A stretch of DNA of 64,000 nucleotides from Aquisalinus flavus (GTDB lineage Bacteria; Pseudomonadota; Alphaproteobacteria; Caulobacterales; Parvularculaceae), in assembly GCF_022559625.1 (NCBI RefSeq), contig NZ_CP042288.1, positions 1,512,409 through 1,576,408 on the forward strand. The letters are read 5' to 3'. The notes beneath the pieces were generated by a model, which was not told where the DNA came from, searched no databases, and saw nothing but the letters and a program-made list of their open reading frames with translations. The translations under genes were made by a program, and so were the position numbers. Positions 16,994 to 26,098 of this stretch are shown piece after piece (positions within the stretch are counted from its first letter, which is position 1; every line of letters starts with the position of its first letter).

Positions 16994-17887
16994 ATGGAAA
17001 CGCACACGGATATTAATCAATTCCCGCGGGAAGTCCGCGAAATCATGGCGGATGACTACACCATCCCCCAGGGCTGGGAAGGATATAGCGACGAAGAACA
17101 CCAGACCTGGGATACGCTCTATGAGCGCCAGGTCAAGCTGCTGCCGGGCAAGGCGGAGCAATCCTTCCTTGACGGCTTGAAGGCGCTCGACCTCGGTCGC
17201 GGCGGAATCCCGAATTTCGAAACGATGTCGGACGAGCTTGAAAGCCTGACCGGCTGGCGCGTGGTTGCGGTGCCGGGGCTGGTACCGGACGAGGTGTTCT
17301 TCGACCACCTCGCCAATCGCCGCTTCCCCGCCGGCAATTTCATCCGCCGCGCTGACCAGCTCGACTACCTCCAGGAGCCGGACGTCTTTCATGACGTGTT
17401 CGGCCATGTGCCGATGCTGACGAACCCGGTCTTCGCCGATTACATGCAGGCCTATGGCAAGGGCGGGCTGCGCTCGCTCGACTCCGGCTGCCTCAAGAAC
17501 CTCGCGGCGCTTTATTGGTACACGGTGGAGTTCGGCCTCGTACAGACCGATGATGGCCTGCGCATCTATGGCGCCGGCATTGTCTCGTCAGCCTCGGAAA
17601 GCGTCTTCTCGCTGAAGGACCCCTCACCCCACCGGCTGAAATTCGACCTCGAGCGCGTCATGCGCACGGATTATCGCATCGATGATTTCCAGCAGACTTA
17701 TTTCGTCATCGACAGCTATGAGGATCTGTTCCACGCCACCGTCGATACCGATTTCGGACCGATCTATGACCGGTTGCAGGGCGTTGATGACAAATACCCG
17801 GTTGATACGATCCTGGCTGAGGCAGAAGTGGTCCATCGCGGTTCGCAAGACTATGCCAGAAAGGGCGGTCGTCTGGCGAAGCCCTGA
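16994..17887 (+). CDS. phhA: Phenylalanine-4-monooxygenase
   Basis: Converts phenylalanine to tyrosine with O2 and tetrahydropterin, opening phenylalanine catabolism. The 297-aa length matches bacterial enzymes without the regulatory domain. The iron ligands are H133 and H138 in DVFHDVFGHVPML and E179 in YWYTVEFGL; IPNFETMSDEL and IYGAGIVSSASESVFSL are further family blocks. ATG at 16994 is chosen because AGGA precedes it and the protein starts as relatives do; an upstream TTG is unlikely. A palindrome abuts the start. No Lrp/AsnC-type regulator gene or pterin dehydratase gene is adjacent. Confidence 0.96.
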   Translation: METHTDINQFPREVREIMADDYTIPQGWEGYSDEEHQTWDTLYERQVKLLPGKAEQSFLDGLKALDLGRGGIPNFETMSDELESLTGWRVVAVPGLVPDEVFFDHLANRRFPAGNFIRRADQLDYLQEPDVFHDVFGHVPMLTNPVFADYMQAYGKGGLRSLDSGCLKNLAALYWYTVEFGLVQTDDGLRIYGAGIVSSASESVFSLKDPSPHRLKFDLERVMRTDYRIDDFQQTYFVIDSYEDLFHATVDTDFGPIYDRLQGVDDKYPVDTILAEAEVVHRGSQDYARKGGRLAKP

Positions 17888-17977
17888 ACCTTGCTTGCAT
17901 TAATCGACTGTCAGACTGGGGAACCTTCAGGACAATATTTCCTTAGCTGTACTGAAGTCACGGCAAGGAGTATCAAC

Positions 17978-18430
17978 ATGGATATCTACGCCCGTCTGAA
18001 AAAAGACCACGACACCCAGCGCGCCCTCGGCGAGAAAATCGTCGAGACGGAAGGCGACAGCAATGAACGCCGCGCGCTGTGGCGGCGCTACCGGGTCGAG
18101 CTCGAAGCCCACGCCTCTGCCGAAGAGCAGACTTTCTATGCTGAACTGATGAGCCATCCCGAAGCCTCGGACCAGACCCGGCATTCGGTTTCCGAACACA
18201 AGGACGCGGCGGACCTCGTTGAGGAGATTGAGGACATGGACATGTCCTCGCCCGGCTGGCTGACGAAATTCAAACAGCTCAAGCACGACATCGAACACCA
18301 TGTCGATGAGGAAGAAGAAGATGTCTTCGACCTTGCCCGGAAGACTATCGACGATGCTAAAGCGGAGGCATTGACTGATCGCTTCAATGAACGCAAGCCT
18401 GCCGAAGAAGAAAAGGAAGCAGCCAAATAG
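17978..18430 (+). CDS. Hemerythrin HHE domain protein
   Basis: 150-aa four-helix protein whose His and Glu residues can hold a di-iron centre: LKKDHDTQRAL, LEAHASAEEQTFYAEL, SVSEHKDAADLVEEIE and LKHDIEHHVDEEEEDVFDLA. The C-terminal 25 residues are very acidic and Lys-rich. Proteins of this group have been linked to iron, oxygen or nitric-oxide handling, but the role here is open. AAGGAG lies 7 nt before ATG 17978, which rules out the longer frame starting at 17891. Stand-alone gene. Confidence 0.9.
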   Translation: MDIYARLKKDHDTQRALGEKIVETEGDSNERRALWRRYRVELEAHASAEEQTFYAELMSHPEASDQTRHSVSEHKDAADLVEEIEDMDMSSPGWLTKFKQLKHDIEHHVDEEEEDVFDLARKTIDDAKAEALTDRFNERKPAEEEKEAAK

Positions 18431-18589
18431 GCTGACTTTCTCGTCGGCGATCTTCTCGACGCCTCAGCCGCGAGAGATCGGCAAAGGTCCCTTGTCGCAG
18501 TCCGGAAATGCTACCGTTCCTCTGGACCAGTGCCCATCATCGCCGTCTCGGGGCAATAGCTGAATGGGTTAACCCCAGATCGAGACATC

Positions 18590-19582
18590 CTAAAACGCTG
18601 ACAAGCCGGTCAGCAGCGCATCGTAGAATTGCTCCGGTGCCTGAATATGCGGGCTGTGCCCGAGCTCGGGAAAGGTCACGAGCCTGGCGTTCGAAATAGC
18701 GGCGGCTGTCTCTTGCGCAAGATCGCCATAGTTTCCGAGGTTGGCGCGCAGGTCGTCGGAAACCCGCCCCTTGCCGATCGCGGTGGTGTCCTGTTCACCG
18801 ATCAGAATCAAGGTCGGCGCGGTGATGCGGTCAAATTCGTGGACAACAGGCTGGTTGAAGACCATGTCCGCCGTAAGCGCCTGGTGCCAGGCGACGATCC
18901 TGCCGCCCTCGCCCTGATACATTGACCACAGCATGTCGACCCACTCATCATAGGCCGGCCGCCATTCACCGGCATAATAGGTGTCGCGCTGATAGGTCTT
19001 GATACTGTCGCGGGTCGTTTGCAGCTGGCCTTCGTAAAGCGCATCGACCGTTACGGCCGGTACACCCTTGGCGCGCCAGTCTTCAAGACCGATCGGGTTG
19101 ACCAGCACGAGACCTGAGACCGCCTCGCCGTACTGGACGGCATATCGCATGGCCAGCATGCCGCCCATCGAGTGACCCATGATGATCGGGTCGTCGGCCC
19201 CGATTGAGGCAAGCAAGTCATGCGTATTGGCTGCAAGCGTATGCAGGCCGTACTGGTAACCAGCAGGCTTGGATGATTTGCAAAAGCCGATCTGGTCCGG
19301 CGCTATAACCCTGTAACCCTCATCGAGCAGGATTTGCATGGTCGCGCCCCAAGTGGCACTGCAGAAATTCTTGCCGTGGAGAAGAACGACGGCTTTCCCA
19401 TTCGCGTCTTCGGGAGCCACATCCATATAGGCCATCTCCATGACCTGCTGCTGGGAGACAAGCGCATGGCGCTTCACTTCCCAAGGATAGTCAAAATCCT
19501 CAAGCATCGGACCGGCGGAAGCAAGACCCCCGACCGCAAGGGAGAAAATTGTGACGATGAGGCGGATGGCAAACTTTTTCAT
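18590..19582 (-). CDS. Secreted alpha/beta hydrolase
   Basis: 330-aa hydrolase. MKKFAIRLIVTIFSLAVGGLASAG is a signal peptide, so the enzyme works outside the cytoplasm. The oxyanion segment is VVLLHGKNFCSATWG, the nucleophile elbow is GHSMGGM (about residues 134-140), an acid lies in LILIGEQDTTAIG, and the His is in FPELGHSPHIQAP. The start ATG 19582 directly begins the signal peptide; the longer frame to 19693 runs into the terminator of the next gene. The substrate is unknown. Confidence 0.88.
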   Translation of the reverse strand: MKKFAIRLIVTIFSLAVGGLASAGPMLEDFDYPWEVKRHALVSQQQVMEMAYMDVAPEDANGKAVVLLHGKNFCSATWGATMQILLDEGYRVIAPDQIGFCKSSKPAGYQYGLHTLAANTHDLLASIGADDPIIMGHSMGGMLAMRYAVQYGEAVSGLVLVNPIGLEDWRAKGVPAVTVDALYEGQLQTTRDSIKTYQRDTYYAGEWRPAYDEWVDMLWSMYQGEGGRIVAWHQALTADMVFNQPVVHEFDRITAPTLILIGEQDTTAIGKGRVSDDLRANLGNYGDLAQETAAAISNARLVTFPELGHSPHIQAPEQFYDALLTGLSAF

Positions 19583-19629
19583 TGACCCGATATGGTCGCG
19601 ATCGCGCGCAAGTCGACAGACCAGGCCTG

Positions 19630-19660
19630 AAAAAACCCCGCTGCGGTCGGCGCAGCGGGG
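19630..19660 (-). terminator. Rho-independent terminator downstream of the 19750-20037 gene
   Basis: On the minus strand CCCCGCTGCG, a 5-nt loop and CGCAGCGGGG make a perfect 10-bp stem followed by six T. It ends the transcript of the small exported protein encoded at 19750-20037. Confidence 0.9.
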
Positions 19661-19749
19661 CCAAGACGAACTCATGCGGGCGCACAAGTCCATAGGAAGC
19701 TCTGCGGTAGAGGCTCTGGCGTGGAGACTCCGGGGTTGAAGCTCGGGCT

Positions 19750-20037
19750 TCAGGCCGCCGCTTCGACAGAAACGGCTTCGATCTTGTTCTTCTTGAACGT
19801 ACAGGTGACGATGTATTTTGCGCCGCCGGCATTGGGGATCGCTTCAAGTGTCAGCACGCGATTGGAATTGCCCTTCTTCTTTTCGAAGCTGAGGCGATAC
19901 TCATCCATCTTCAACGTGCCCTCCTCGGTCAAAGCCGCGCGACAATCCTCGATGTCGTCCTGCGTGCCGGCATTTGCAGGCAGCGCAAAGCTGAGCAGGC
20001 CAAGGATAGTCAGGGCAGCTGAAACTCTCATCGTCAT
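19750..20037 (-). CDS. Small exported protein of unknown function
   Basis: 95-aa protein with signal peptide MTMRVSAALTILGLLSFALPANAG. The mature part of about 73 residues contains DIEDCRAALTEEG and YIVTCTFKKNKIEAVSVEAAA; the two cysteines could form one disulphide. No family recognised. GGAGATTT precedes the ATG at 20037. It is divergent from the LysR gene across 101 bp, so it may be a target of that regulator, and it has its own strong terminator. Confidence 0.75.
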   Translation of the reverse strand: MTMRVSAALTILGLLSFALPANAGTQDDIEDCRAALTEEGTLKMDEYRLSFEKKKGNSNRVLTLEAIPNAGGAKYIVTCTFKKNKIEAVSVEAAA

Positions 20038-20138
20038 GGCAAAATCTCCAGTTAGGGCGATCATTTTCGTTTGAGAGGTAATCCCGGACGTAATATGCTT
20101 CAAATACATAATATTCATCTTTGTTATACGCTATCCGC

Positions 20139-21074
20139 ATGAATGACCGTTCCCTTGAATCTCTCGACCTCAACCTGCTTATGGCGCTTCACTGGCTACT
20201 GACGGAGCGCAGCGTTACCGATGCCGCGCGCCGCCTGAGCCTGTCCCAGCCCGCAACCAGCCGCGCCCTCGCCCGCCTGCGTGAACTTTTCGGAGATCCG
20301 CTTCTGGTCAAATCCGGGCGGGCCATGCTGCCGACACCCAAGGCAGAGCGCCTGCAGCCTGCCGTTGCGCGGATGATAGAAAGCCTCCGCGATGTCATGC
20401 GCGCCAACGAGGAATTCGATCCGGCAACGCAGAAAGGCCGGGTACGGATCGCCAGCTTCGATTATATCGGCGTCATCATCTCCCATGCATGGATTCAGGC
20501 GATCAAGCCCCGCGCCCCGGCGCTGGAGCTCGACATCGTCGATCTCAGCTATGCCTCGGCGCGCGAACTTGTCTCAGGCCAGATCGACCTCGTCATCATG
20601 CCGGATATGCGGCTTGCCAGGAACAGGCCGCGCGTCGATTTCGATCAGTTCGTGCAGAAACCGATCTTCAGCGACCGGTTCATGTCCTGCGTCCGCAAGA
20701 GCCACCCGTTGTCAGAACGAAAGGTCACGCTGGAGGGTTATCTCCGCTACGAGCACGCCCTGATCAATCCGGAGGGGAAGGAAAAAGGCGTCGTCGACGA
20801 GGTGCTGGCCGAGAATGGCGATACGCGGCACATTGCCTACCGCACGGCCGGCTTCCTCATAGCGCTCGCGACTGTCATGAACACCGATGCAATCCTCACA
20901 GCGCCCTCCGCGCTGTTCAGCGTCCTGCCCGACAAGTTCTACTGTTTCGAGCCGCCGGTGCCGCTACCGCCCATCGCCATGAACGGGGCGTGGCATCCGA
21001 ACTGGACCCATGACCCGCGTCACAAATGGCTTCGCGACGGACTGTTCGGCGAGTTGGCGAAACGGAACCGGTGA
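20139..21074 (+). CDS. LysR-family transcriptional regulator
   Basis: 311-aa regulator with an N-terminal winged helix (LDLNLLMALHWLLTERSVTDAARRLSLSQPATSRALARLRELFGDPL, residues about 6-50) and a periplasmic-binding-protein-like effector domain (about 90-300). The pattern LNLL...LxxERSV and RVDFDQF is closest to the NodD/NahR-like subgroup that senses aromatic compounds. ATG at 20139 is preferred over the TTG at 20121. It is divergently arranged with the small exported-protein gene, the usual LysR layout. Confidence 0.93.
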   Translation: MNDRSLESLDLNLLMALHWLLTERSVTDAARRLSLSQPATSRALARLRELFGDPLLVKSGRAMLPTPKAERLQPAVARMIESLRDVMRANEEFDPATQKGRVRIASFDYIGVIISHAWIQAIKPRAPALELDIVDLSYASARELVSGQIDLVIMPDMRLARNRPRVDFDQFVQKPIFSDRFMSCVRKSHPLSERKVTLEGYLRYEHALINPEGKEKGVVDEVLAENGDTRHIAYRTAGFLIALATVMNTDAILTAPSALFSVLPDKFYCFEPPVPLPPIAMNGAWHPNWTHDPRHKWLRDGLFGELAKRNR

Positions 21075-21098
21075 AGGGCCGGCTGAGTGGTCCGGGCC

Positions 21099-21830
21099 CT
21101 ATTGCAGTTTTTCTTCCAGCTTGCTGAAAAAGGTTTCGATGCGCTTGGCATTGGCACCGACATCCGAGCCTCCGATGCGGGATTTCGAGCGCATGTCGAT
21201 CGACAGCGGCGTATCCTCACGGTTGAAGCGGATCACGACGTCGTCCTTGAAGCCCCACCAACGGCTGGTATGGGTCGCCTCGATCCGGCCGCCGGCCTCG
21301 TCTGCCTCGACAATGACCAGACCCATTTCCTGCAGCACATCAAGGGAGACATCGAAGACGGTGCCATAGTCGGCATCGACGGTGACGGTATCGAGTTCCG
21401 GATAGGCTTCGAGCTGTTGCGCGGTCTGCTCGCGGTCATACTCGGGCGGGTTTGTCGCGCCGGTTTCGGCCCGCAATGGCACGACGGCAACGAATGCCGG
21501 CGGCGTCTCCGTGTCGGTCGTGATGTCGTGGATTGGCGGCACCTGTGAAGCGTTGTGGCGGATGCCGAGCGGCCCGGCTGTGCAGGCGAGGAGCACCAGT
21601 GCCGACAGGATGGCAAAAAGGCCCGACCCCGCCCGCTTGATGAAAAGCCCGATCAAGCCAAGCACACCAGCGACACCGGCGATGATCAGCATCGGCAACA
21701 CCATCTGGAACGAGAAGCCGAATGCTGCCCCGAAATCCCGCATGTCCATGCGATAGGACAGCGTATTGCCGACATAGACGAGAACCGTCGCGAGGGCGAC
21801 GAAGGCAGACAGTCTGATGATCAGTCCCAT
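21099..21830 (-). CDS. DUF1499 domain membrane protein
   Basis: 243-aa protein. The N-terminal third has three membrane segments (about residues 5-22, 40-60 and 70-90); the rest, starting VPPIHDITTDTETPPAF, is the DUF1499 region, with RWWGFKDDVVIRF and RSKSRIGGSDVGANAKRI near the end. Function is unknown for the family. GGAGACC precedes the ATG. It lies 9 bp downstream of the M20 amidohydrolase gene on the same strand, so the two are probably co-transcribed. Confidence 0.85.
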   Translation of the reverse strand: MGLIIRLSAFVALATVLVYVGNTLSYRMDMRDFGAAFGFSFQMVLPMLIIAGVAGVLGLIGLFIKRAGSGLFAILSALVLLACTAGPLGIRHNASQVPPIHDITTDTETPPAFVAVVPLRAETGATNPPEYDREQTAQQLEAYPELDTVTVDADYGTVFDVSLDVLQEMGLVIVEADEAGGRIEATHTSRWWGFKDDVVIRFNREDTPLSIDMRSKSRIGGSDVGANAKRIETFFSKLEEKLQ

Positions 21831-21839
21831 GAGGGTCTC

Positions 21840-23168
21840 CTACTCACTGATAGCGGGCTGCAACAGGTCGAGAGCCGCGGCGGTCATCGCCTCGACCCCT
21901 GTGAGGATGGTCGGGCGCGGTTGCGGCGCAAAGAACGGCGAGTGCAGCGATGGCAGCGGGTCGCCCCCGGCTTGCGCGGCAGCAACCTTCCCCGGCGCCA
22001 CGGCTCCTATCCAGAAAATCATGGTCGGGATCTTCGGCTCGAGGCGCCCATACCAGGCAAAATCCTCGCCACCCATGACCGGGTCGGCCTGGATGACGTT
22101 TTCTTCGCCGAACCGGTCCCGGAAACGGCCGGCGAGACGCTCCGCCAGCGCCGGGTCGTTATAGGTCGACGGCGTATAGTCTTCCTCGATCTCGATGCGC
22201 GGATAAAGATCCTCCGGCAGACCGGCAGAGGCGGCCTGGGCCCGTGCGATCCGCTGGATGCCGTCGAGCAGCCTGGCGCGTACTTCATCCGTATAGGATC
22301 GGACAGTCAGCTGCAGATGGGCCTCGTCGGAAATGATATTGTGCTTGGCCCCGGCGTTGAACGCCCCGACGGTGACGACGGCCGGTTCCAGCGGCGAGAT
22401 TTCGCGCGAGACGAGCGTCTGCAGAGCAGTGACGATGCTTGCGCCGATAACGACCGGGTCTTTCGTCGTCTGCGGATAGGCACCGTGCCCGCCAATACCC
22501 CTCACATAGATATCGACGCTATCGACATTGGCGAGCGCCCAACCCGGTGTATAGGCAACCTTGCCCGCAGCGAGGCTGGCGGAATCGTGCAGCGCGACAA
22601 CATAGTCGGGTCGCGGAAAGCGTTCATAAAGCCCGTCGTCCAGCATCGCGCGGGCACCGAGGCCGATTTCCTCCGCAGGCTGCGCGATCAGGATCAGCGT
22701 GCCGGACCACTCGCCCTTGCGCTCGACGAGCTGGCGCGCGGCACCGATCAGGGATGTCATGTGCACGTCGTGCCCGCAGGCATGCATGATCGGCTGCACC
22801 TCGCCGAAGCGGTTTTCACCCGTTGCCTTCGAGGCATAGGCCAGGCCCGTCTGCTCGGCGACCGGCAGGCCATCCATATCGGCGCGCAGGGTCACCACGG
22901 GCCCGTCGCCATTCTGCATCACGCCGACGACGCCGGTCTTGCCGACCCCCTCTGTGACATCAAATCCGAGCTTGCGGAACTCAGCCGCCATCCGGCGCGC
23001 CGTTTCGACCTCCATGAAGGACAGTTCCGGGTTGGCATGCAGGGTCTTGTACAGGCCTTCCAGATAGCCGTAGTCCGCCGCGATGTCCGCCTTCAGATCG
23101 GCAGCATTTGCCGATCCGGCAAAGAACCCGATCGCCGCAAGGGCGGCACCTGTCAGCATCTGTCGCAT
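21840..23168 (-). CDS. Exported M20-family amidohydrolase (hippurate/indole-acetyl-amino-acid hydrolase-like)
   Basis: 442-aa metallohydrolase with signal peptide MRQMLTGAALAAIGFFAGSANAA. The M20D motifs are intact: TLRADMDGLPVAEQTGLAY, the metal ligands in MHACGHDVHMTSLIG, QPAEEIGLGARAML, GGHGAYPQTTKDPV and VMGGEDFAWYG. Such enzymes cleave N-acyl or N-carbamoyl amino acids. ATG at 23168 with GGGAAG upstream begins the signal peptide. Export to the periplasm points to scavenging of acylated amino acids or peptides; the nearby alanine symporter could import the product, which is inference. Confidence 0.93.
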   Translation of the reverse strand: MRQMLTGAALAAIGFFAGSANAADLKADIAADYGYLEGLYKTLHANPELSFMEVETARRMAAEFRKLGFDVTEGVGKTGVVGVMQNGDGPVVTLRADMDGLPVAEQTGLAYASKATGENRFGEVQPIMHACGHDVHMTSLIGAARQLVERKGEWSGTLILIAQPAEEIGLGARAMLDDGLYERFPRPDYVVALHDSASLAAGKVAYTPGWALANVDSVDIYVRGIGGHGAYPQTTKDPVVIGASIVTALQTLVSREISPLEPAVVTVGAFNAGAKHNIISDEAHLQLTVRSYTDEVRARLLDGIQRIARAQAASAGLPEDLYPRIEIEEDYTPSTYNDPALAERLAGRFRDRFGEENVIQADPVMGGEDFAWYGRLEPKIPTMIFWIGAVAPGKVAAAQAGGDPLPSLHSPFFAPQPRPTILTGVEAMTAAALDLLQPAISE

Positions 23169-23205
23169 AAGACTTCCCTTAACCATATTCCCCGACGACC
23201 ACACC

Positions 23206-23403
23206 GTGCCTGATCCCCTCCGCCAGCGCAAGCAAGCGCTTGCACACTGGCGCCGAGAGACCACAACCGGAACGCGCCTCAGCATTTCAGGAGAAAATCA
23301 ACTGATCCCGCTTTTCGTCGTGGGGCCGGCAGGCATCATTCTGTCCTGGCTGCTTTTTCTCGTCCTGTTCGTCATGAAGGGAACGGACGCAAAGCCAGCC
23401 TGA
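23206..23403 (+). CDS. Possible small membrane protein
   Basis: A 65-codon frame from GTG 23206: a basic N-terminus (PDPLRQRKQALAHWRRE), then one strong membrane segment (PLFVVGPAGIILSWLLFLVLFVM) and a short polar end. It is divergent from the amidohydrolase gene with 37 bp between starts. No clear ribosome site and no recognised family, so it may be chance; the basic-then-hydrophobic layout is the only support. Confidence 0.35.
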   Translation: MPDPLRQRKQALAHWRRETTTGTRLSISGENQLIPLFVVGPAGIILSWLLFLVLFVMKGTDAKPA

Positions 23404-23563
23404 GGCCTCTCTACATCGCAAGCCATCCTTTGCTCAGCGCAGCCTCGCGGATACAAGGCCGATATCAAGCTGCCGCGCCAACATGCCCCGTCGGTGCGCG
23501 GCCTAAATTCGTCAACATGCCCTCCGGCACTAGGTAAGAAACAAAGCAACAGACCGGGGAACG

Positions 23564-24997
23564 ATGATTGGATTTCTGAACGACTTTTTATGGGGCAGCG
23601 TGCTGATCTACGTGCTGATCCCTATCGGCCTGTGGTTCACCATCCAGTCGCGCTTCGTGCAGGTGCGCCATTTCATCCACATGTTCTCGATCTTCGGCGA
23701 GGCCTTCGGAAAAGCCGAGGACGGCAAGCCGACATCGTTTCAGGCGCTGGCATTGTCCGTCGCGGGCCGCGTCGGCGCGGGCAACATCGCCGGTGTCGCC
23801 GTGGCGATTTCACTCGGCGGACCGGGTGCCATCTTCTGGATGTGGGTCGTCGGCCTCGTCGGCATGGCAACAAGCTTTTTCGAATGCACCCTGGCCCAGG
23901 CGTATAAGCGGCTGGAGCCGGACACCGGCACCTTTCGCGGCGGACCTGCCTATTACATCAAGCACGGCCTGTCCAAGCGGCTCGGCAAGGGCGCAATATG
24001 GCTCGCCGGCTTCTACTCGATCCTGCTCCTGGTTACCTTCGGCTTCGCCTTCAGCGTACTGCAGAGCTATGCGATCTCGACCTCCATGGCCGACGCGTTC
24101 AGCGTGCCCCCTATCGCCACAGGACTGGCGCTTGCTGCCGTCATTGCGCTCGTCATCTTCGGCGGCATTAATCGTATCACGGCGGTGACTGAGTATGTCG
24201 TGCCGATCATGGCGCTCATCTATATCGTCATGGTGGTTGTCGTAATTGCGATGAATGCCAGCGAGTTGCCGTCCGTATTCAGTCGCATCTTCGCTGGCGC
24301 CTTCGGGCTCGACGCCGCTATCGGCGGTGGCATCGGCGCGGCCGTGACGAATGGTATGCGGCGCGGCCTGTTCTCGAATGAAGCCGGGCTGGGTTCCGCC
24401 CCGAATGTCGCGGCCGTCGCCCATGTGCGCCACCCGGCCCGCCAGGGCGTCGTACAGGCGCTTTCCGTCTTCATCGACACGATGCTGATCTGCACCTGTA
24501 CGGCGTCGATCATCCTGCTGTCGGACATCCAGCCAATGACGACGGATCTTGACGGGGTCGTCCTGACACAGAATGCCCTGGCCGATCACATCGGCGGCTG
24601 GGCGCAGGGCTTCATCGCCTTCGCGCTCCTGCTCTTCGTCTTCTCGTCGATCATGTACAATTACTTTTTGGGTGAGAATGCACTGAGTTTTTTCAGCCGT
24701 GACCACAAGCTGACCTATCATCTGTTCCGGATCGCGACCCTCGGCTTCATCGTTGTCGGCGCAACCATCGACTTCGGTTCGGCCTTCGCTTTCGCCGATC
24801 TCACCATGGGTGTGCTGGCGCTGACCAACCTGTTCGCGCTGATCCTGCTCTTCCCCATCGGCCTGCGCCTGATGCGCGATTTCGATGCAAAGGCCCGTGG
24901 CGGGAGAGAGCCCGGGTTCGAGGCGGGCGAGTTCCCGGACCTCGATCTGGACGCCACAGCGTGGCCGGTCTCAACTCACTCCAGCAGGAAGGAATAG
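23564..24997 (+). CDS. Alanine/glycine:cation symporter (AGCS family)
   Basis: 477-aa inner-membrane transporter importing small neutral amino acids with sodium or protons. About 11 membrane helices. The family signature SVAGRVGAGNIAGVAVAISLGGPGAIFWMW lies at about residues 66-95, and RRGLFSNEAGLGSAPNVAA near residue 266 is the second conserved block. ATG at 23564 follows GGGGAACG. The 3' end overlaps the convergent small gene by 22 bp. Confidence 0.95.
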   Translation: MIGFLNDFLWGSVLIYVLIPIGLWFTIQSRFVQVRHFIHMFSIFGEAFGKAEDGKPTSFQALALSVAGRVGAGNIAGVAVAISLGGPGAIFWMWVVGLVGMATSFFECTLAQAYKRLEPDTGTFRGGPAYYIKHGLSKRLGKGAIWLAGFYSILLLVTFGFAFSVLQSYAISTSMADAFSVPPIATGLALAAVIALVIFGGINRITAVTEYVVPIMALIYIVMVVVVIAMNASELPSVFSRIFAGAFGLDAAIGGGIGAAVTNGMRRGLFSNEAGLGSAPNVAAVAHVRHPARQGVVQALSVFIDTMLICTCTASIILLSDIQPMTTDLDGVVLTQNALADHIGGWAQGFIAFALLLFVFSSIMYNYFLGENALSFFSRDHKLTYHLFRIATLGFIVVGATIDFGSAFAFADLTMGVLALTNLFALILLFPIGLRLMRDFDAKARGGREPGFEAGEFPDLDLDATAWPVSTHSSRKE

Positions 24998-25374
24998 CGG
25001 ACGTCGTCAGTTGCCGGAGTGCGCGCCTCATAACCACCGCCATCGCGCTTGAAAACCTGCACGCAATTGTCCCTGACTGCGAGGGGGTTGAAGGACCGGC
25101 ACAGCGTCGAGCCGGAAACGCTGTAATAGCCGGTCCGGACCAGAGTATGAGACGTGTAGTCGAACGTGCCGTCCTGCCAGTACCGGATTTCGTACAGCGT
25201 CCCGAGAGGCGCAAGATTGTCCTCGTCCTCCGTCATCACGACACCGGTTTCGGTGTGAGTGATCAAGAGGTCCGACAGGTTTTCAGGGCCCTTCTCACGG
25301 ACGAGGAAAAACCAGGCGGTGCCGGCGGCACCAAGCACGGTAATGGCCCCCAATGCGATGAACAAAAAACGCAT
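24976..25374 (-). CDS. Membrane-anchored hypothetical protein
   Basis: 132-aa protein with one N-terminal membrane segment (MRFLFIALGAITVLGAAGTAWFFLV) and a periplasmic part with two Cys (GSTLCRSFNPLAVRDNC), possibly disulphide-bonded. Sequence such as LGTLYEIRYWQDGTFDYTSH suggests a beta-rich fold. No family recognised. Convergent 22-bp overlap with the alanine symporter gene. Confidence 0.65.
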   Translation of the reverse strand: MRFLFIALGAITVLGAAGTAWFFLVREKGPENLSDLLITHTETGVVMTEDEDNLAPLGTLYEIRYWQDGTFDYTSHTLVRTGYYSVSGSTLCRSFNPLAVRDNCVQVFKRDGGGYEARTPATDDVRYSFLLE

Positions 25375-25463
25375 AACTCACTCGGCACTGTTCCCCCCCA
25401 AGCGACTTTCTAGCGGCAGGCAGTGAACGCAGCCGAAAAGAATTTACTAAAATTGTACCCGTC

Positions 25464-25994
25464 TCACGCCTGTTTCAGCATGTCGGAATAAGCCTGCGGC
25501 ATGAACGGAATATCCGTATCGTCAGGTTTCGCGCCGGCGGCGGTGAGCATCGCGTGGACCTGCCCGCGATGGTGGGTGCCATGGTTGAACATGTGGGTGA
25601 TGAGAACCCAGCGCGCCTTGGAAATTTCACGCTTCGCCGCACCGGAATACCAGCTGAGATCTCCCTCAAGGTCGGCGGGGGAGACGGTGCGAGACCAGTC
25701 GATCATCTGTCTGTCGAAATCAACCCGCGCCGCCTTCAACGCATCCCAGCCATCGATCTGGCTCACAGATGCCGGAATGCCCGGCGCTTTCGGTGCGGGG
25801 GTCCCGGCCAGCCGGCTCATCCATATCTGGTCAGCCCACAGAATATGGTTCAGCGTCTCGTGGATGGAGCGGAAGAAGGCCCCCCGATCGAGGCGGCGTT
25901 CCATCTCACTCAGCCCGTCAGCCGCACCAAGCAGAGACTCGTTCTGCCACTTGTTATAGACCGCCATCAGGCGGATATGGTCGGGGCTGATCAT
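25464..25994 (-). CDS. DinB-family protein
   Basis: 176-aa four-helix protein of the DinB/YfiT-like metalloenzyme fold. Metal-type His residues are seen in FRSIHETLNHILWADQIWM and in THMFNHGTHHRGQVHAML, the two diagnostic blocks. Members are often damage-inducible or thiol-dependent transferases, with few known functions. Single gene between the hypothetical gene and metG. Confidence 0.9.
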   Translation of the reverse strand: MISPDHIRLMAVYNKWQNESLLGAADGLSEMERRLDRGAFFRSIHETLNHILWADQIWMSRLAGTPAPKAPGIPASVSQIDGWDALKAARVDFDRQMIDWSRTVSPADLEGDLSWYSGAAKREISKARWVLITHMFNHGTHHRGQVHAMLTAAGAKPDDTDIPFMPQAYSDMLKQA

Positions 25995-26098
25995 GGTGTT
26001 TCCTCGAATAGGTCGAGACTGGCAAGCTATCTCAGGCCTGCGTCCCGGCCATCATGCCGCGCAGCAAGGCCGCACGCAAATGAAACTCTGGCACCTTC

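Noticed and set aside
21555-23213. 552-codon plus-strand frame opposite the amidohydrolase gene
   Set aside because: Antisense shadow of the M20 enzyme gene, which has a signal peptide and metal motifs.
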